In this document: piece after piece, positions 17,699 through 28,088 of the stretch
Layout of the letters: each line of letters begins with the position of its first letter
Position numbering within the stretch: the first letter of the stretch is position 1
NCBI RefSeq assembly: GCF_904846715.1
Contig: NZ_CAJHBU010000012.1
Location: forward strand, 26,190-90,189
Origin: Psychrobacter vallis
GTDB lineage: Bacteria > Pseudomonadota > Gammaproteobacteria > Pseudomonadales > Moraxellaceae
Direction of reading: 5' to 3'
Length of the DNA: 64,000 nucleotides
Position numbers and translations under genes: made by a program
Notes under the pieces: model-generated
Told to the model about the DNA's origin: nothing
The model's database searches: none
The model's input: the letters and a program-made list of their open reading frames with translations, nothing else

Positions 17699-19858
17699 AT
17701 GGTATACCAAGGAAATCGCATCACGGTGACAATGCTAGAGGATGGCATCGCCAACATGCAGTACAACGCCGAAAATGAGAGCGTGAATAAGTTTGATGCC
17801 GAAACCAACAAACAGTTTGGTGAAGCCGTCAGCGCGTTGGAAAAAGCTGACGACGTAAAAGGTCTTATCGTCACCTCAGCCAAAAGCGTGTTTATCGCTG
17901 GTGCTGATATCACAGAGTTTGTGGGTTCTTTCAAAAAATCAGAAAGCGAGATCAAAGATTGGGTCATTCATGTCAATGACGCTTTCAATCGTTTTGAAGA
18001 CCTGCCATTCCCAAAAGTTGCTGCCATTAATGGTGCGGCAATGGGCGGCGGCTGTGAGATGACATTGGTGTGTGAATACCGTGTCATGAGTGACAAAGCG
18101 ATTATCGGTCTGCCAGAAACTCAGCTAGGTATCTTCCCAGGGTTTGGTGGTACGGTGCGTAGTACTCGTATCATTGGTATCGATAACGCGCTTGAGCTTA
18201 TCGCTACTGGCACACCAAAAAAACCGCTTGATGCACTAAAGCTTGGTTTGGTTGATGCAACCGTACCTGCTGATGACTTGCAAGATGCGGCGATTGATTT
18301 GGTCAAAAAATGTATCTCAGGTGAGCTTGATTGGAAAGCGAAACGCGAAGAAAAATTGGTTCCAGTGAAGCTAAACCAGCTTGAGCAAGCCATGGCATTC
18401 AACAGTGCCAAAGGTATGATCTTTGCCAAAGCCAACCCTAAGCAGTACCCAGCACCAGCACTCGCTATCGAAGCCATCGAAAAACACGTCAATTTACCAC
18501 GTGACAAAGCGATTGAAGTCGAAGCCGCAGGTTTTGCTAAAGCCGCTAAAACCCCGCAAGCAGAAAGCTTGGTTGGTCTGTTCTTAAACGATCAGCTGGT
18601 CAAAAAACTGGCCAAAAAACACAGCAAGCTTGCACATGACATCAATGAAGCGGCAGTACTAGGCGCGGGTATCATGGGCGGCGGTATCGCTTATCAGGCA
18701 GCCAGCAAAGGCTTGCCAATTATCATGAAAGACATTAAGTCTGAGCAATTAGATCTTGGTATGGGCGAAGCCAGTAAATTGCTTGGCAAAATGGTGGATC
18801 GTGGCAAGATGACCCCAACGCAAATGGGTGAAACATTAAGCCGTATCCGTCCTACTTTGAATTATGGTGACTTTAGCGAGACTGATATTGTTATCGAAGC
18901 CGTCGTAGAAAATCCAAACGTAAAGCGTGCGGTATTAAAAGAAGTAGAAGGCTTGGTAAAAGACGATTGTATCCTAGCGTCAAACACCTCAACCATCTCT
19001 ATCACCTTCTTAGCAGAAGCGCTTGAGCGTCCAGAAAACTTCGTTGGTATGCATTTCTTTAACCCAGTACACCGCATGCCATTGGTAGAAGTGATCCGTG
19101 GTGAGAAATCCTCTGAAGAAGCCATCGCGACGACTGTTGCGCTCGCCTCTAAAATGGGTAAAGTGCCTGTTGTAGTTAACGACTGCCCAGGTTTCTTGGT
19201 CAACCGTGTGTTGTTCCCATACTTTGGTGCTTTTGACTTGTTACTTAAGCAAGGCGCTGACTTTGCTCATGTCGACAAAGTCATGGAAAAATTCGGCTGG
19301 CCAATGGGTCCTGCTTACTTAATCGACGTCGTCGGTCTAGATACCGGCGTCCATGGCGCAGAAGTCATGGCGGATGGTTTCCCTGATCGCATGAAGCCTG
19401 ACTACAAAGGTGCCATTCAGCATCTGTATGAAAACAATCGCCTAGGTCAAAAGAACGGCGTTGGTTTCTATAAGTATGAAATGGACAAGCGTGGTAAGCC
19501 AAAGAAAGTGGCCGATGAAGCCACTTATGAGCTGCTAAAAACCACCACAGACAGCGATACACAAACCTTTGATGAACAAGCCATCATCGACCGTACCATG
19601 CTGGCTTTCTGTAATGAAACTGTACGCTGCCTAGAAGACAACATCGTGAGCACGCCAAGCGAGGCCGACATGGCAATGATTATGGGCGTAGGTTTCCCGC
19701 CATTCCGCGGTGGTCCTTGCCGTTATATCGACCAAATGGGTCTAGATAACTATTTGGCATTGTGTGAAAAATACGCACATCTTGGCAAAGCCTATGAAGC
19801 GCCACAAAAAATTCGCGATATGGCAGCCGCAGGCGAGACTTTTTACTCAGTCGCTTAA
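17699..19858 (+). CDS. fadB: Fatty acid oxidation complex subunit alpha
   Basis: 719 residues. The N-terminal crotonase domain carries the oxyanion segment AGADITEF and the two catalytic glutamates (in GGGCEM and in [14 protein letters not shown]). The C-terminal 3-hydroxyacyl-CoA dehydrogenase domain has NAD-binding [22 protein letters not shown] and the catalytic [14 protein letters not shown]. It hydrates enoyl-CoA and oxidises 3-hydroxyacyl-CoA, handing product to FadA. AAGGAG lies seven bases before the ATG. fadA follows after 231 bp on the same strand. The long 5' region with a palindrome suggests regulation by fatty acids, but no FadR- or PsrA-like site was recognised. Confidence 0.97.
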   Translation: MVYQGNRITVTMLEDGIANMQYNAENESVNKFDAETNKQFGEAVSALEKADDVKGLIVTSAKSVFIAGADITEFVGSFKKSESEIKDWVIHVNDAFNRFEDLPFPKVAAINGAAMGGGCEMTLVCEYRVMSDKAIIGLPETQLGIFPGFGGTVRSTRIIGIDNALELIATGTPKKPLDALKLGLVDATVPADDLQDAAIDLVKKCISGELDWKAKREEKLVPVKLNQLEQAMAFNSAKGMIFAKANPKQYPAPALAIEAIEKHVNLPRDKAIEVEAAGFAKAAKTPQAESLVGLFLNDQLVKKLAKKHSKLAHDINEAAVLGAGIMGGGIAYQAASKGLPIIMKDIKSEQLDLGMGEASKLLGKMVDRGKMTPTQMGETLSRIRPTLNYGDFSETDIVIEAVVENPNVKRAVLKEVEGLVKDDCILASNTSTISITFLAEALERPENFVGMHFFNPVHRMPLVEVIRGEKSSEEAIATTVALASKMGKVPVVVNDCPGFLVNRVLFPYFGAFDLLLKQGADFAHVDKVMEKFGWPMGPAYLIDVVGLDTGVHGAEVMADGFPDRMKPDYKGAIQHLYENNRLGQKNGVGFYKYEMDKRGKPKKVADEATYELLKTTTDSDTQTFDEQAIIDRTMLAFCNETVRCLEDNIVSTPSEADMAMIMGVGFPPFRGGPCRYIDQMGLDNYLALCEKYAHLGKAYEAPQKIRDMAAAGETFYSVA

Positions 19859-20044
19859 TGAACATACCGTATTAGGATAAGTGTGGTACGTCTGCCAAAA
19901 GAGAGATAGCAATGGATTTATGAATACTCTTTAATGACAGACGTACTGTTTTAGCTGGTTCACCGTAGCTCTGATAAATGATATTAAGCATCAATTCGTA
20001 TTGCGCATTATGCCTTACGTAAGATAAATAAATCATAGAGATGA

Positions 20045-21262
<1,218 letters not shown>

Positions 21263-21315
21263 TTTTTAAAAAGCTGATATTTGTTTATTAATTTAACTTT
21301 TATCTTGTACAATGG

Positions 21316-21348
21316 ACGCCTCTAACGCTATGTTAGGGGCGTTTTTTT
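21316..21348 (+). terminator. fadA terminator
   Basis: Stem ACGCCTCTAAC, loop GCTAT, stem GTTAGGGGCGT, then seven T. Confidence 0.9.
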
Positions 21349-21449
21349 GTGCTTATAAAGAATGAAACCTTACCAGTAGTAAGTGCCAACGGAAGAAAGG
21401 CATTCTTAGGCAATGAGATTAATAAGGGTTAGGTTGATGATGGTAAATT

Positions 21450-22328
21450 ATGTTAGATAAAGCGCTCATTACCATAAAGCTCAAGCTAATATTTTTACCA
21501 TTTTTAGGGTTGAGCCTTTTAACAGCCGTAGTTTATGCTGTCGTACGTTGGACTTTTGACATTCATTTAGATATATGGCCGTTTAACGACACTATTTGGG
21601 ACCTCATTATTCCAACAATATTGAGTGTCATGGTGGTATTGATTGGTATGCGTAAAAGGGTTAGGTTATTACGTTTTAAGCTGTTTGAAGAAAAAAGTTT
21701 TAATGTATGTTCCTTCGTAATGATAATGTCTTTATTTCCAGCTTTATCTGTCAGTCAAGCTTATCTGTCTAAAGCCTCGTATCATGTGATCGATATAAAC
21801 AACGTTGACGAGGTTCGGCAGTATCCAAAACAAAAATACTTTCGAATAGCTGATTTTGATATCAATAAACCAGCGGCTGAAGTACATATGACTACTGAGC
21901 TGAGTGGAAAATATCAGAGTCATATTTTGGCTTATTTATATGTTGCTACACCTTTTGTGAATGCTAAAAATATTTGGTTAGCAAAAAGCTTTCGCATAGA
22001 GATTGACAATAATATTACTGAAGCAGCTAAAAGGCGGCAGCTCAACAGATTTATTGAAGAGTCAGAACATGAATACAAAGTTTTTGATGCCTCATCTATC
22101 GCTTACTTTGAATATATAAAAAATTCAGACGTAAAGAGGGGTTATTTACAAGCTACTAAGTTATTACCACAACCACACGAGAGCGAAGCTTATATGCTTC
22201 TTGGCAAACAAGGTACGCTTTCAGAAGATGCCAACGCCGAGTTGCTGAAATTCATTAGGTTTTTTTTAATTGGTATGGCTATTTGTTTAGCAATGATTTT
22301 GCGGGTTGAAGTTGATAAAAAGCCTTGA
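21450..22328 (+). CDS. Membrane protein, stand-alone N-terminal domain of rhomboid-fusion type
   Basis: 292 residues: three N-terminal membrane helices, an extracytoplasmic domain of ~150 residues and a C-terminal helix (FFLIGMAICLAMIL). It is a clear paralog of the next gene: both have FDIxLD, then YLSKAxYxVIxINN, YPKQKYFR and a closing G-M-C-L helix. From memory, a domain of this type precedes the rhomboid core in some ~550-residue rhomboid-family proteins of Gammaproteobacteria and Bacteroidetes; here it stands alone. The ribosome site is weak. The cluster is noticeably AT-rich, suggesting horizontal origin. Function unknown. Confidence 0.65.
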   Translation: MLDKALITIKLKLIFLPFLGLSLLTAVVYAVVRWTFDIHLDIWPFNDTIWDLIIPTILSVMVVLIGMRKRVRLLRFKLFEEKSFNVCSFVMIMSLFPALSVSQAYLSKASYHVIDINNVDEVRQYPKQKYFRIADFDINKPAAEVHMTTELSGKYQSHILAYLYVATPFVNAKNIWLAKSFRIEIDNNITEAAKRRQLNRFIEESEHEYKVFDASSIAYFEYIKNSDVKRGYLQATKLLPQPHESEAYMLLGKQGTLSEDANAELLKFIRFFLIGMAICLAMILRVEVDKKP

Positions 22329-22403
22329 AGAGCATGAAGAAAAAATCATATTGAGCATTACATATTTAGGGCGTTATTTAATCTAAACGAGTGGTAATGG
22401 TAC

Positions 22404-23411
22404 ATGCGAGATAACGATAAGCCAAGTCAGTATAGATATAAGAATAAAAACAGAAATAGAAACAGAATAAGTAAAAAAGATAGGCATAAGGGAGCACAAA
22501 ATTTAAGTGTACAAGATGCAATCAAAATAAAACTCAAGCAGGTGTTTTTTCCTTATTTAGGTTTGAGCATTCAGACTATTCTGCTTTTTGGTGCTTTCCG
22601 CTGGGTATTTGATATTTATTTAGACGTTCTACCTTTAAAGGAAGGCTACTGGGATTTTGGTATTCCTTGTTTTTTATCAATCTTGGTCGTTAGTATTTGG
22701 ATGTGGCCGAGGTACGAGCTTTTGACCTTAAAGTGGGTTAAGCGTAGTAGTTCAGGCTATTTTTTTATAACTATGGTTTTAGCATTAGTGATACCGCTTG
22801 TTCTAAGCCAAAAATATTTGTCTAAAGCTGCTTACGAGGTTATTGAAATAAACAACCTGAATGATATTCGTCACTATCCAAAGCAAAAGTATTTCAGAGT
22901 AGATGATTTTGAACCACTAAAATTAGAGCAGGTTTCTTATATAGAAACACAAGTAGTCAGTGGACGATATTTTGACTCAACATTGCATATTGATTATTAC
23001 ATTGCCACGCCATTTATAGCCGCTGAGAATATTTGGCTAGGTTCTTTATACCGTACAAGCTACGATAATCGTGTAGACCAAAGTATTAAAGACAGTCAAT
23101 ATGCAGCGTTTATCAATGACTCGCGCCATAAGTACGAAGCCAAAGACTTCTCTAATATCAGATACTTTAAGAAACTTAAATTATCAAATAGCAGAAATGC
23201 TTACTTACACACGATTTCTACGGCTAATAGGCAATCTAATTTGCCACCTTTGATATTAAAACCTGAAACAGGATTGCTTGCTGACAGCTTAGATCGTGAT
23301 TTCGTCTGGGGGTTTGGTTCATTTATGATTGGTATGGGAGTGTGCTTATTGCTTATTCTTGCAGCAGATATTGATAACCAAGAAAAGAAGGGCACACGAA
23401 AACACATATAA
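22404..23411 (+). CDS. Membrane protein paralog, probably N-terminal part of a broken rhomboid fusion
   Basis: 335 residues: a lysine/arginine-rich N-terminal 35 residues, three membrane helices, an outside domain and a last helix (FGSFMIGMGVCLLLIL). It is paralogous along its whole length to the preceding gene. After the TAA at 23409 the same frame continues readable for ~30 codons (KKRDPVKDGSKSIGALFRSN) toward the rhomboid-like core at 23513 but meets another stop. I infer that this gene and the next were once one reading frame, now interrupted. Whether the remaining N-terminal protein is functional is unknown. Confidence 0.6.
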   Translation: MRDNDKPSQYRYKNKNRNRNRISKKDRHKGAQNLSVQDAIKIKLKQVFFPYLGLSIQTILLFGAFRWVFDIYLDVLPLKEGYWDFGIPCFLSILVVSIWMWPRYELLTLKWVKRSSSGYFFITMVLALVIPLVLSQKYLSKAAYEVIEINNLNDIRHYPKQKYFRVDDFEPLKLEQVSYIETQVVSGRYFDSTLHIDYYIATPFIAAENIWLGSLYRTSYDNRVDQSIKDSQYAAFINDSRHKYEAKDFSNIRYFKKLKLSNSRNAYLHTISTANRQSNLPPLILKPETGLLADSLDRDFVWGFGSFMIGMGVCLLLILAADIDNQEKKGTRKHI

Positions 23412-23512
23412 ATACAAAAGCATGTAAAAAAACGAGATCCAGTGAAGGATGGGTCAAAAAGTATAGGGGCTCTTTTTAGAAGTAATAAAAACAACCTGCA
23501 ACGTTAGTATTG

Positions 23513-24099
23513 ATGCTGACTTGTATAGGTGCCTTTATACTAACCATATTCATGGATATGGATATCATAACTCTTTTATCCAGGCAGATAGATAAGGTAG
23601 GTGGGTTGACTACGGACGCGCTGCAAGCTGGTAAGTATTTACGTGTAGCCACATCGATTTTTGTACACGCAGGGATTATGCATTTAGCAATGAGTCTGGG
23701 AATGCTGTTTGCGGTAGGTTCTATTTTGGAAAAAGTCTTAGGTCCTATACGTTTTACGATTGCCTTTTTATGTGTGGAATCTTTTCTAATATTTCAGGTA
23801 TTTTCTATTATGATATGAACATGTCGGGTGCTTGGGGCGCTATATTTAGCTTGTTTGGTATTGCGATGATGTTGACTATGTATAAGATCTTTAATAAAAA
23901 ATATAGAGAAATATATGGTGCTACCGTGGGTGTAATACTGACTATTGTGTTATCTAGTATGTTTGTTGAGTTCATAAACACGCTCAGTTACATGGAGTAT
24001 TATCTTTCAACTTTATGTTTTGGTGTTGTTTCTGGTGTGGTAATGGTTATGACTCAAAAACAGTCTTTATTACAAAATGCTAGGCGCCATAATATATAG
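23513..24099 (+). pseudogene. Rhomboid-like intramembrane protein, frameshifted and without catalytic residues
   Basis: Frame 1 (from ATG 23513) gives FVHAGIMHLAMSLGMLFAVG and LEKVLGPIRFTIAF, a recognisable rhomboid core. It then stops at about 23816. Continuing from the T-run at 23765-23769 in the -1 frame gives CGIFSNISG, then SGAWGAIFSLFG and five more helices to 24099. One missing T would restore the frame. The GASG catalytic serine is Trp (GAWG), and the AHxGG histidine is replaced (LSTLCFGVVSG). It is therefore inactive as a protease even if the frame were restored: a pseudogene, or less likely a pseudoprotease read by slippage. Confidence 0.72.
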
Positions 24100-24302
24100 T
24101 TATTGGCTATCCTTCATTAAGAACCTATATCAAGTAGTATTAATCAAGCGTGGATAATAGTTATTAATCATTATTAAAAATTATCTCCATTGACGCATCC
24201 AGCAAACTATGACTAAATAAGAGTAAGCTGAGCCAAGACACTATTGATGATAACTCTAAAGTAGTTTTTAATAATAAATATCAGCCGTACAAGGAGTGTA
24301 CT

Positions 24303-24878
24303 ATGTCTACTATGATTACCGATCGCACCTATCGAATCGCTCGCGAAAACACGCAAGCGATGATTATCGATGTACAAGAGCGCCTAACGCCGCACATCTA
24401 TGACCACGAAAATATCATCAAAAAAACCGTGATGCTTATTAAAGGTTTACAAGCGCTTGATATCCCCATCATGCTCAATGAGCAGTATAAAAAAGGATTG
24501 GGCGATACGTTGCCCGAGATACGTGATGTACTAACAGGTGATAATGCAAAAAGCTTTGAAAAAGTCACGTTTAGTGCCTGCGATAATAATGATACATGGC
24601 ACCATTTAGCACAGCAAAATCGTAGCACTATTTTATTATTGGGGGTCGAAGCACACGTTTGCGTGCTACAAACGGCGCTTGATTTGCTTGATAATGGGAT
24701 GCAGCCCGTCATTATTGGTGATGCGGTTGGTTCGCGTTTTCCCTATGATAAAAAACAAGCCATTCGCCGTATTCGCCGTGCAGGCGGAGTCATTACGACC
24801 GTAGAAACCATTTTGTTTGAATTGTGCCGCAGCAGCGAAGACCCAGCTTTTAAAACCATTAGTAATTTAATAAAATAG
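24303..24878 (+). CDS. Isochorismatase-family cysteine hydrolase
   Basis: 191 residues with the family's catalytic triad: Asp23 (AMIIDVQERL), Lys87 (SFEKVTFSA) and Cys120 (GVEAHVCVLQTA), with a cis-peptide-like GVEAH. The family includes nicotinamidases, isochorismatases and YcaC-like hydrolases; the sequence resembles the general hydrolase group rather than the nicotinamidase PncA, and a metal site is not evident. AAGGAG precedes the ATG. An HD-domain hydrolase gene follows. Substrate unknown. Confidence 0.85.
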   Translation: MSTMITDRTYRIARENTQAMIIDVQERLTPHIYDHENIIKKTVMLIKGLQALDIPIMLNEQYKKGLGDTLPEIRDVLTGDNAKSFEKVTFSACDNNDTWHHLAQQNRSTILLLGVEAHVCVLQTALDLLDNGMQPVIIGDAVGSRFPYDKKQAIRRIRRAGGVITTVETILFELCRSSEDPAFKTISNLIK

Positions 24879-24992
24879 CGGGTTTAGCCCATTTCAGTAG
24901 ATTTAAATGAGATAGCGCTTGGTAAGATAAGCGCTATTTTGCGTTTGGCCACAAAAGTAAGAGTTAAAACTATCAAAGAATCAGAGAGAAAT

Positions 24993-25622
24993 ATGTCTTT
25001 AAACACGCCTATGTCATTAACGAATCCAAAAGCCGCTTCAACTATCGACATAGATGATGTCACTCATTTCTTACTGGAATTAGATGCCCTAAAACGTGTG
25101 AATCGCCGTAGTTACGTGACAAATACCACTCGACAAGAAAACTCTGCCGAACATTCTTGGCATTTAGCGATGGCGTGCTGGTCAATCGCTGAGTTGTTTG
25201 ATCTGGACGTCAATCACGAAAAATTGCTTAAGATGGCGCTGGTACATGATTTGGGCGAAATTGATGCGGGTGATACTTTTTTATATGCCAATACACGCCG
25301 TGATGCACACGTTGAAGAGCGCGCTGGCATCACTAGATTGCAACGCGAGCGGGGCAATGGCATTGGTGATTTGAGTGAGATTTGGGAGGCACAGGAGACA
25401 GGTATCAGCAAAGAGGCTCAGCTTCTTAGGGTCGTTGATCGCTTGTTGCCATTTTTGCTAAATCTAAATACCCATGGAAAAACGTGGATTGAGCTTGGTG
25501 TCACACGTACGCAAGTCGCGGGTGCTCATACCTTTATTAAAGACAGCTTTCCTCCTATTCATGATTGGTTATCGAAAAATATTGAATATGCCACCGAGCG
25601 AGGGTGGTTGGTTGATGCTTAA
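24993..25622 (+). CDS. HD-domain hydrolase (YfbR/HDDC2-like)
   Basis: 209 residues from ATG 24993 (AGAGA just upstream); a longer non-ATG start at 24939 has no support. The HD metal motif is spread over AEHSWHLA, VHDLGEIDAGD and a later Asp in RVVDRLLPF, as in 5'-deoxyribonucleotidase YfbR and human HDDC2. By family it may dephosphorylate deoxynucleoside monophosphates, but this is inferred only from the motif set. It lies about 115 bp after the isochorismatase-like gene on the same strand. Confidence 0.82.
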   Translation: MSLNTPMSLTNPKAASTIDIDDVTHFLLELDALKRVNRRSYVTNTTRQENSAEHSWHLAMACWSIAELFDLDVNHEKLLKMALVHDLGEIDAGDTFLYANTRRDAHVEERAGITRLQRERGNGIGDLSEIWEAQETGISKEAQLLRVVDRLLPFLLNLNTHGKTWIELGVTRTQVAGAHTFIKDSFPPIHDWLSKNIEYATERGWLVDA

Positions 25623-25728
25623 ATACAGCCATCATTTTGCTGTTTAAATATTTATATTTTTCAACTAGTAGAGCATTCATACCCTAGCTAAATGCACGGT
25701 TAAGTATATTACATAGAGAGGTCGTCAA

Positions 25729-26334
25729 ATGAGAGTCATTGGCATTTATAAGGTTTTCGCTAAATCGCTCGTCTTTATTAGCATCCTAAGTTTGGCGCAA
25801 CTAACGCAGGCTGCCGAGCCTATTAGCAATGGTGATAAATTGGCAGGCGATGCCAAAAAACAAATCGGTATTACCACCAGCTATGACCCTGCTTACCGCA
25901 AGTTGGATTTTCCGCGTGGCGATGTACCGATAGAAACAGGCGTCTGTACCGATGTCATTATTCGCGCTTATCGCTTGCAAAATATAGATCTACAGCAATT
26001 AGTTAACCATGATATGAAGTCAAATTGGTCGGCTTATCCAAAGAATTGGGGGCTGAAATCAACCGATGAGAATATCGATCATCGCCGAGTGCCCAATCTT
26101 GAAGTGTTTTTTGCGCGTCACGGAAAGACATTATCGACGACTGATAAAGACAGTTTTCAAGCAGGAGATGTGGTGACGTGGCGATTACCGAATGGCAATC
26201 TGCCGCACACGGGCATCGTCTCCGATAAAGTCTCTGCGGATGGTACACCGCTGATCATTCACAATATCGGACGCGGCACGCAAGAAGAAAATATCTTATT
26301 TGCTTATCCTATTCTCAAGCACTTCCGTTATTAA
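25729..26334 (+). CDS. DUF1287 domain protein, exported
   Basis: 201 residues with a signal peptide (AKSLVFISILSLAQLTQAAE, cleavage probably after AQA/TQA). The mature part begins GDKLAGDAKKQIGITTSYDP and has conserved VCTDVIIRAYR and GDVVTWRLPNGNLPHTGIVSD, typical of DUF1287. The Cys-x-Asp and Pro-His motifs resemble NlpC/P60-like cysteine peptidases, so a cell-wall or peptide hydrolase role is plausible but unproven. GAGAGG is upstream of the ATG. Its terminator is shared with convergent psd. Confidence 0.85.
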   Translation: MRVIGIYKVFAKSLVFISILSLAQLTQAAEPISNGDKLAGDAKKQIGITTSYDPAYRKLDFPRGDVPIETGVCTDVIIRAYRLQNIDLQQLVNHDMKSNWSAYPKNWGLKSTDENIDHRRVPNLEVFFARHGKTLSTTDKDSFQAGDVVTWRLPNGNLPHTGIVSDKVSADGTPLIIHNIGRGTQEENILFAYPILKHFRY

Positions 26335-26367
26335 CTACTATGTTGCGATAAAACAGTTACCCACACT

Positions 26368-26414
26368 AAAAAGCTCAGTTAAGCATAAATTAGGATGCTG
26401 AACTGAGCTTTTTT
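26368..26414. terminator. Bidirectional terminator between the DUF1287 gene and psd
   Basis: Stem AAAAGCTCAGTT-A-AGCAT pairs with ATGCT-G-AACTGAGCTTTT around an 8-base loop; A- and T-runs on both sides serve the convergent genes. Confidence 0.9.
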
Positions 26415-26433
26415 GAGTTGTTAAATCGCTCGT

Positions 26434-27270
26434 CTATTGAGTGTTAGCAACACCCAATAGTTGTCCCATCTGTACCACACTATTGGCTTTCATGCTGTCT
26501 TGCCAATCCGCTTTTGCTGCTTTTGGCAGCACGATGATGGCGGTCGAACCTAAATAAAAACGTCCAAGCTCATCACCTGCTGCAAAGTCCATATCATGAT
26601 CGGCTTCTTGTATGTCATCGGTACGAGTGATCTTACCAGTCGCTACGGTTTCGATGCCAGCGACAATCATAGCGCCAACCATCACCACGGCAGCTTTACC
26701 ATATTTGGTATCAAACATACACACCAAACGCTCGTTACGGGCAAATAGGTCAGGTACATTGGCAGCAGTGGTATTATTGACCGAAAACAGCGTACCCGGT
26801 ACGTAGCGTGTCTTGGTCAACGTACCCGCAAATGGCATGTGGACGCGATGATAATTGCTTGGTGCCAGATAAACAGTGGCAAAACTGCCATCGGCAAAAT
26901 AGCTACCATCTTCGCTATCGGCGAGCAGTTGCCCGACATCATAGTGACGACCTTTGGCCTGTAGCAATTTATGATCTTCGATTTGTCCGAGCTGAGAGAT
27001 GATACCGTCAGCAGGACTAACGATGCCGTTGACGGTGGCATCGATCGGGCGAGCGTCTTCTTTTAGCTCACGTGTAAAAAAGTCATTGAAACTCTCATAC
27101 GCATTCAGACTCTGGCGCTCATACTCATCGAGACTGACGTTGTAGGCTTTGGCAAAGCCACGGATAAATGCCCGTTTGACATATGGATGACGGCTGGCAG
27201 CCAAACGCCCAGCGACTTTACTCAGTTGCTGCTGCGGGACAAGCTGTTGTAAGGTGGTGAATAAATTCAT
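26434..27270 (-). CDS. psd: Phosphatidylserine decarboxylase
   Basis: 278 residues from ATG 27270, the start that matches the family's N-terminus (MNLFTTLQQLVPQQ then LSKVAGRLA); a longer frame to 27315 is not conserved. It ends with the self-cleavage motif LGST (in GRFYLGSTAIIVLP), where Gly-Ser cleavage forms the pyruvoyl group on the alpha chain. YHRVHMPFAG is also typical. It makes phosphatidylethanolamine at the inner membrane, the last step from phosphatidylserine. It is divergent from dtd. Confidence 0.96.
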   Translation of the reverse strand: MNLFTTLQQLVPQQQLSKVAGRLAASRHPYVKRAFIRGFAKAYNVSLDEYERQSLNAYESFNDFFTRELKEDARPIDATVNGIVSPADGIISQLGQIEDHKLLQAKGRHYDVGQLLADSEDGSYFADGSFATVYLAPSNYHRVHMPFAGTLTKTRYVPGTLFSVNNTTAANVPDLFARNERLVCMFDTKYGKAAVVMVGAMIVAGIETVATGKITRTDDIQEADHDMDFAAGDELGRFYLGSTAIIVLPKAAKADWQDSMKANSVVQMGQLLGVANTQ

Positions 27271-27409
27271 AGTAAGGCGACCAAAATAGAGTGTGAGGTA
27301 ATAATTAATGGGCAAGTAAATGGCGGTATTTTATCATGGACAGCGTATCATTGTATGAGCATAATCTGTAAGCCATTCCATTTATAAATAAAAATAAAGA
27401 GGGCCGTAA

Positions 27410-27865
27410 ATGAAAGCACTTGTACAACGGGTAGACCACGCTAAGGTCATTGTCGATGATCATTGTGTTGGTGCAATCGAACAGGGTTTGTTGGCTTATA
27501 TTGGCTTGGGACATGAGGACAGCTTGCAGAGTGCACAGCGGATGATCGATAAAATTCTCACTTATCGTATCTTTAACAATGATGATGATCCTGCCAAATA
27601 CGGTAAACTGGATAAAAATGTGCAACAAGTCGGTGGTGGGTTATTATTGGTATCACAGTTTACCTTAATGGCAAAAACGGACAAAGGGCGTCGTCCTGAT
27701 TTTGGTGGAGCGATGGCACCTGACGCGGCAAAAACATTGTTTGCGCAATTGGTTGCTTATGCTCAGACGCAATATCCTAATGTTGCCACTGGTCAATTTG
27801 GTGCTGATATGCAAGTTGAGAGTATCAATGATGGACCACTGAACTTTTTATTAGAAGTGGATTAA
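27410..27865 (+). CDS. dtd: D-aminoacyl-tRNA deacylase
   Basis: 151 residues. VSQFTLMA carries the catalytic-loop SQFT motif. NDGPLNFLLE near the C-terminus holds the Gly-Pro dipeptide that forms the cross-subunit chiral filter, slightly changed from the common NxGPVTF. It removes D-amino acids from tRNA in the cytoplasm. GAGG is about eight bases before the ATG. Divergent from psd. A shortened family-1 repeat follows, then the phoB promoter. Confidence 0.96.
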   Translation: MKALVQRVDHAKVIVDDHCVGAIEQGLLAYIGLGHEDSLQSAQRMIDKILTYRIFNNDDDPAKYGKLDKNVQQVGGGLLLVSQFTLMAKTDKGRRPDFGGAMAPDAAKTLFAQLVAYAQTQYPNVATGQFGADMQVESINDGPLNFLLEVD

Positions 27866-27885
27866 ACGATTGAGTAAGTTGTCAG

Positions 27886-27963
27886 CTACAGTCGATTCAA
27901 TCTAAAAATCATACCAGTAGTACGTTACTATAAGTGTGTCTTTCTTATCTTGAGCTGACTATA
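27886..27963. repeat. Family-1 palindromic repeat, internally deleted copy
   Basis: Left end CTACAGTCGATTC, one hairpin arm AAAAATCATACCAG and right end TGAGCTGACTATA are present. The left hairpin arm and centre are missing. It lies 20 bp after the dtd stop. Confidence 0.65.
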
Positions 27964-27982
27964 TTCATCGCTTAAAAGCCCA

Positions 27983-28000
27983 ATGTCATCGAGTTGTCAT
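27983..28000 (+). promoter_or_regulatory. Pho box upstream of phoB
   Basis: ATGTCAT-CGAG-TTGTCAT: two direct copies of the (C)TGTCAT half-site with the canonical 11-bp period. It lies 89 bp before the phoB start, which points to PhoB autoregulation under phosphate limitation. Confidence 0.8.
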
Positions 28001-28088
28001 AATTAATTTGTTTAATAGAGAGAAGTTGGCGAGCATTTATCGCCTTTTTTACATGCTAAACTTTGTCCTCTAACACTGAGAATGCCGT

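Noticed and set aside
27305..27628. Minus-strand frame overlapping the psd-dtd spacer and dtd
   Set aside because: Antisense to a certain gene (dtd) with no good start or protein pattern.
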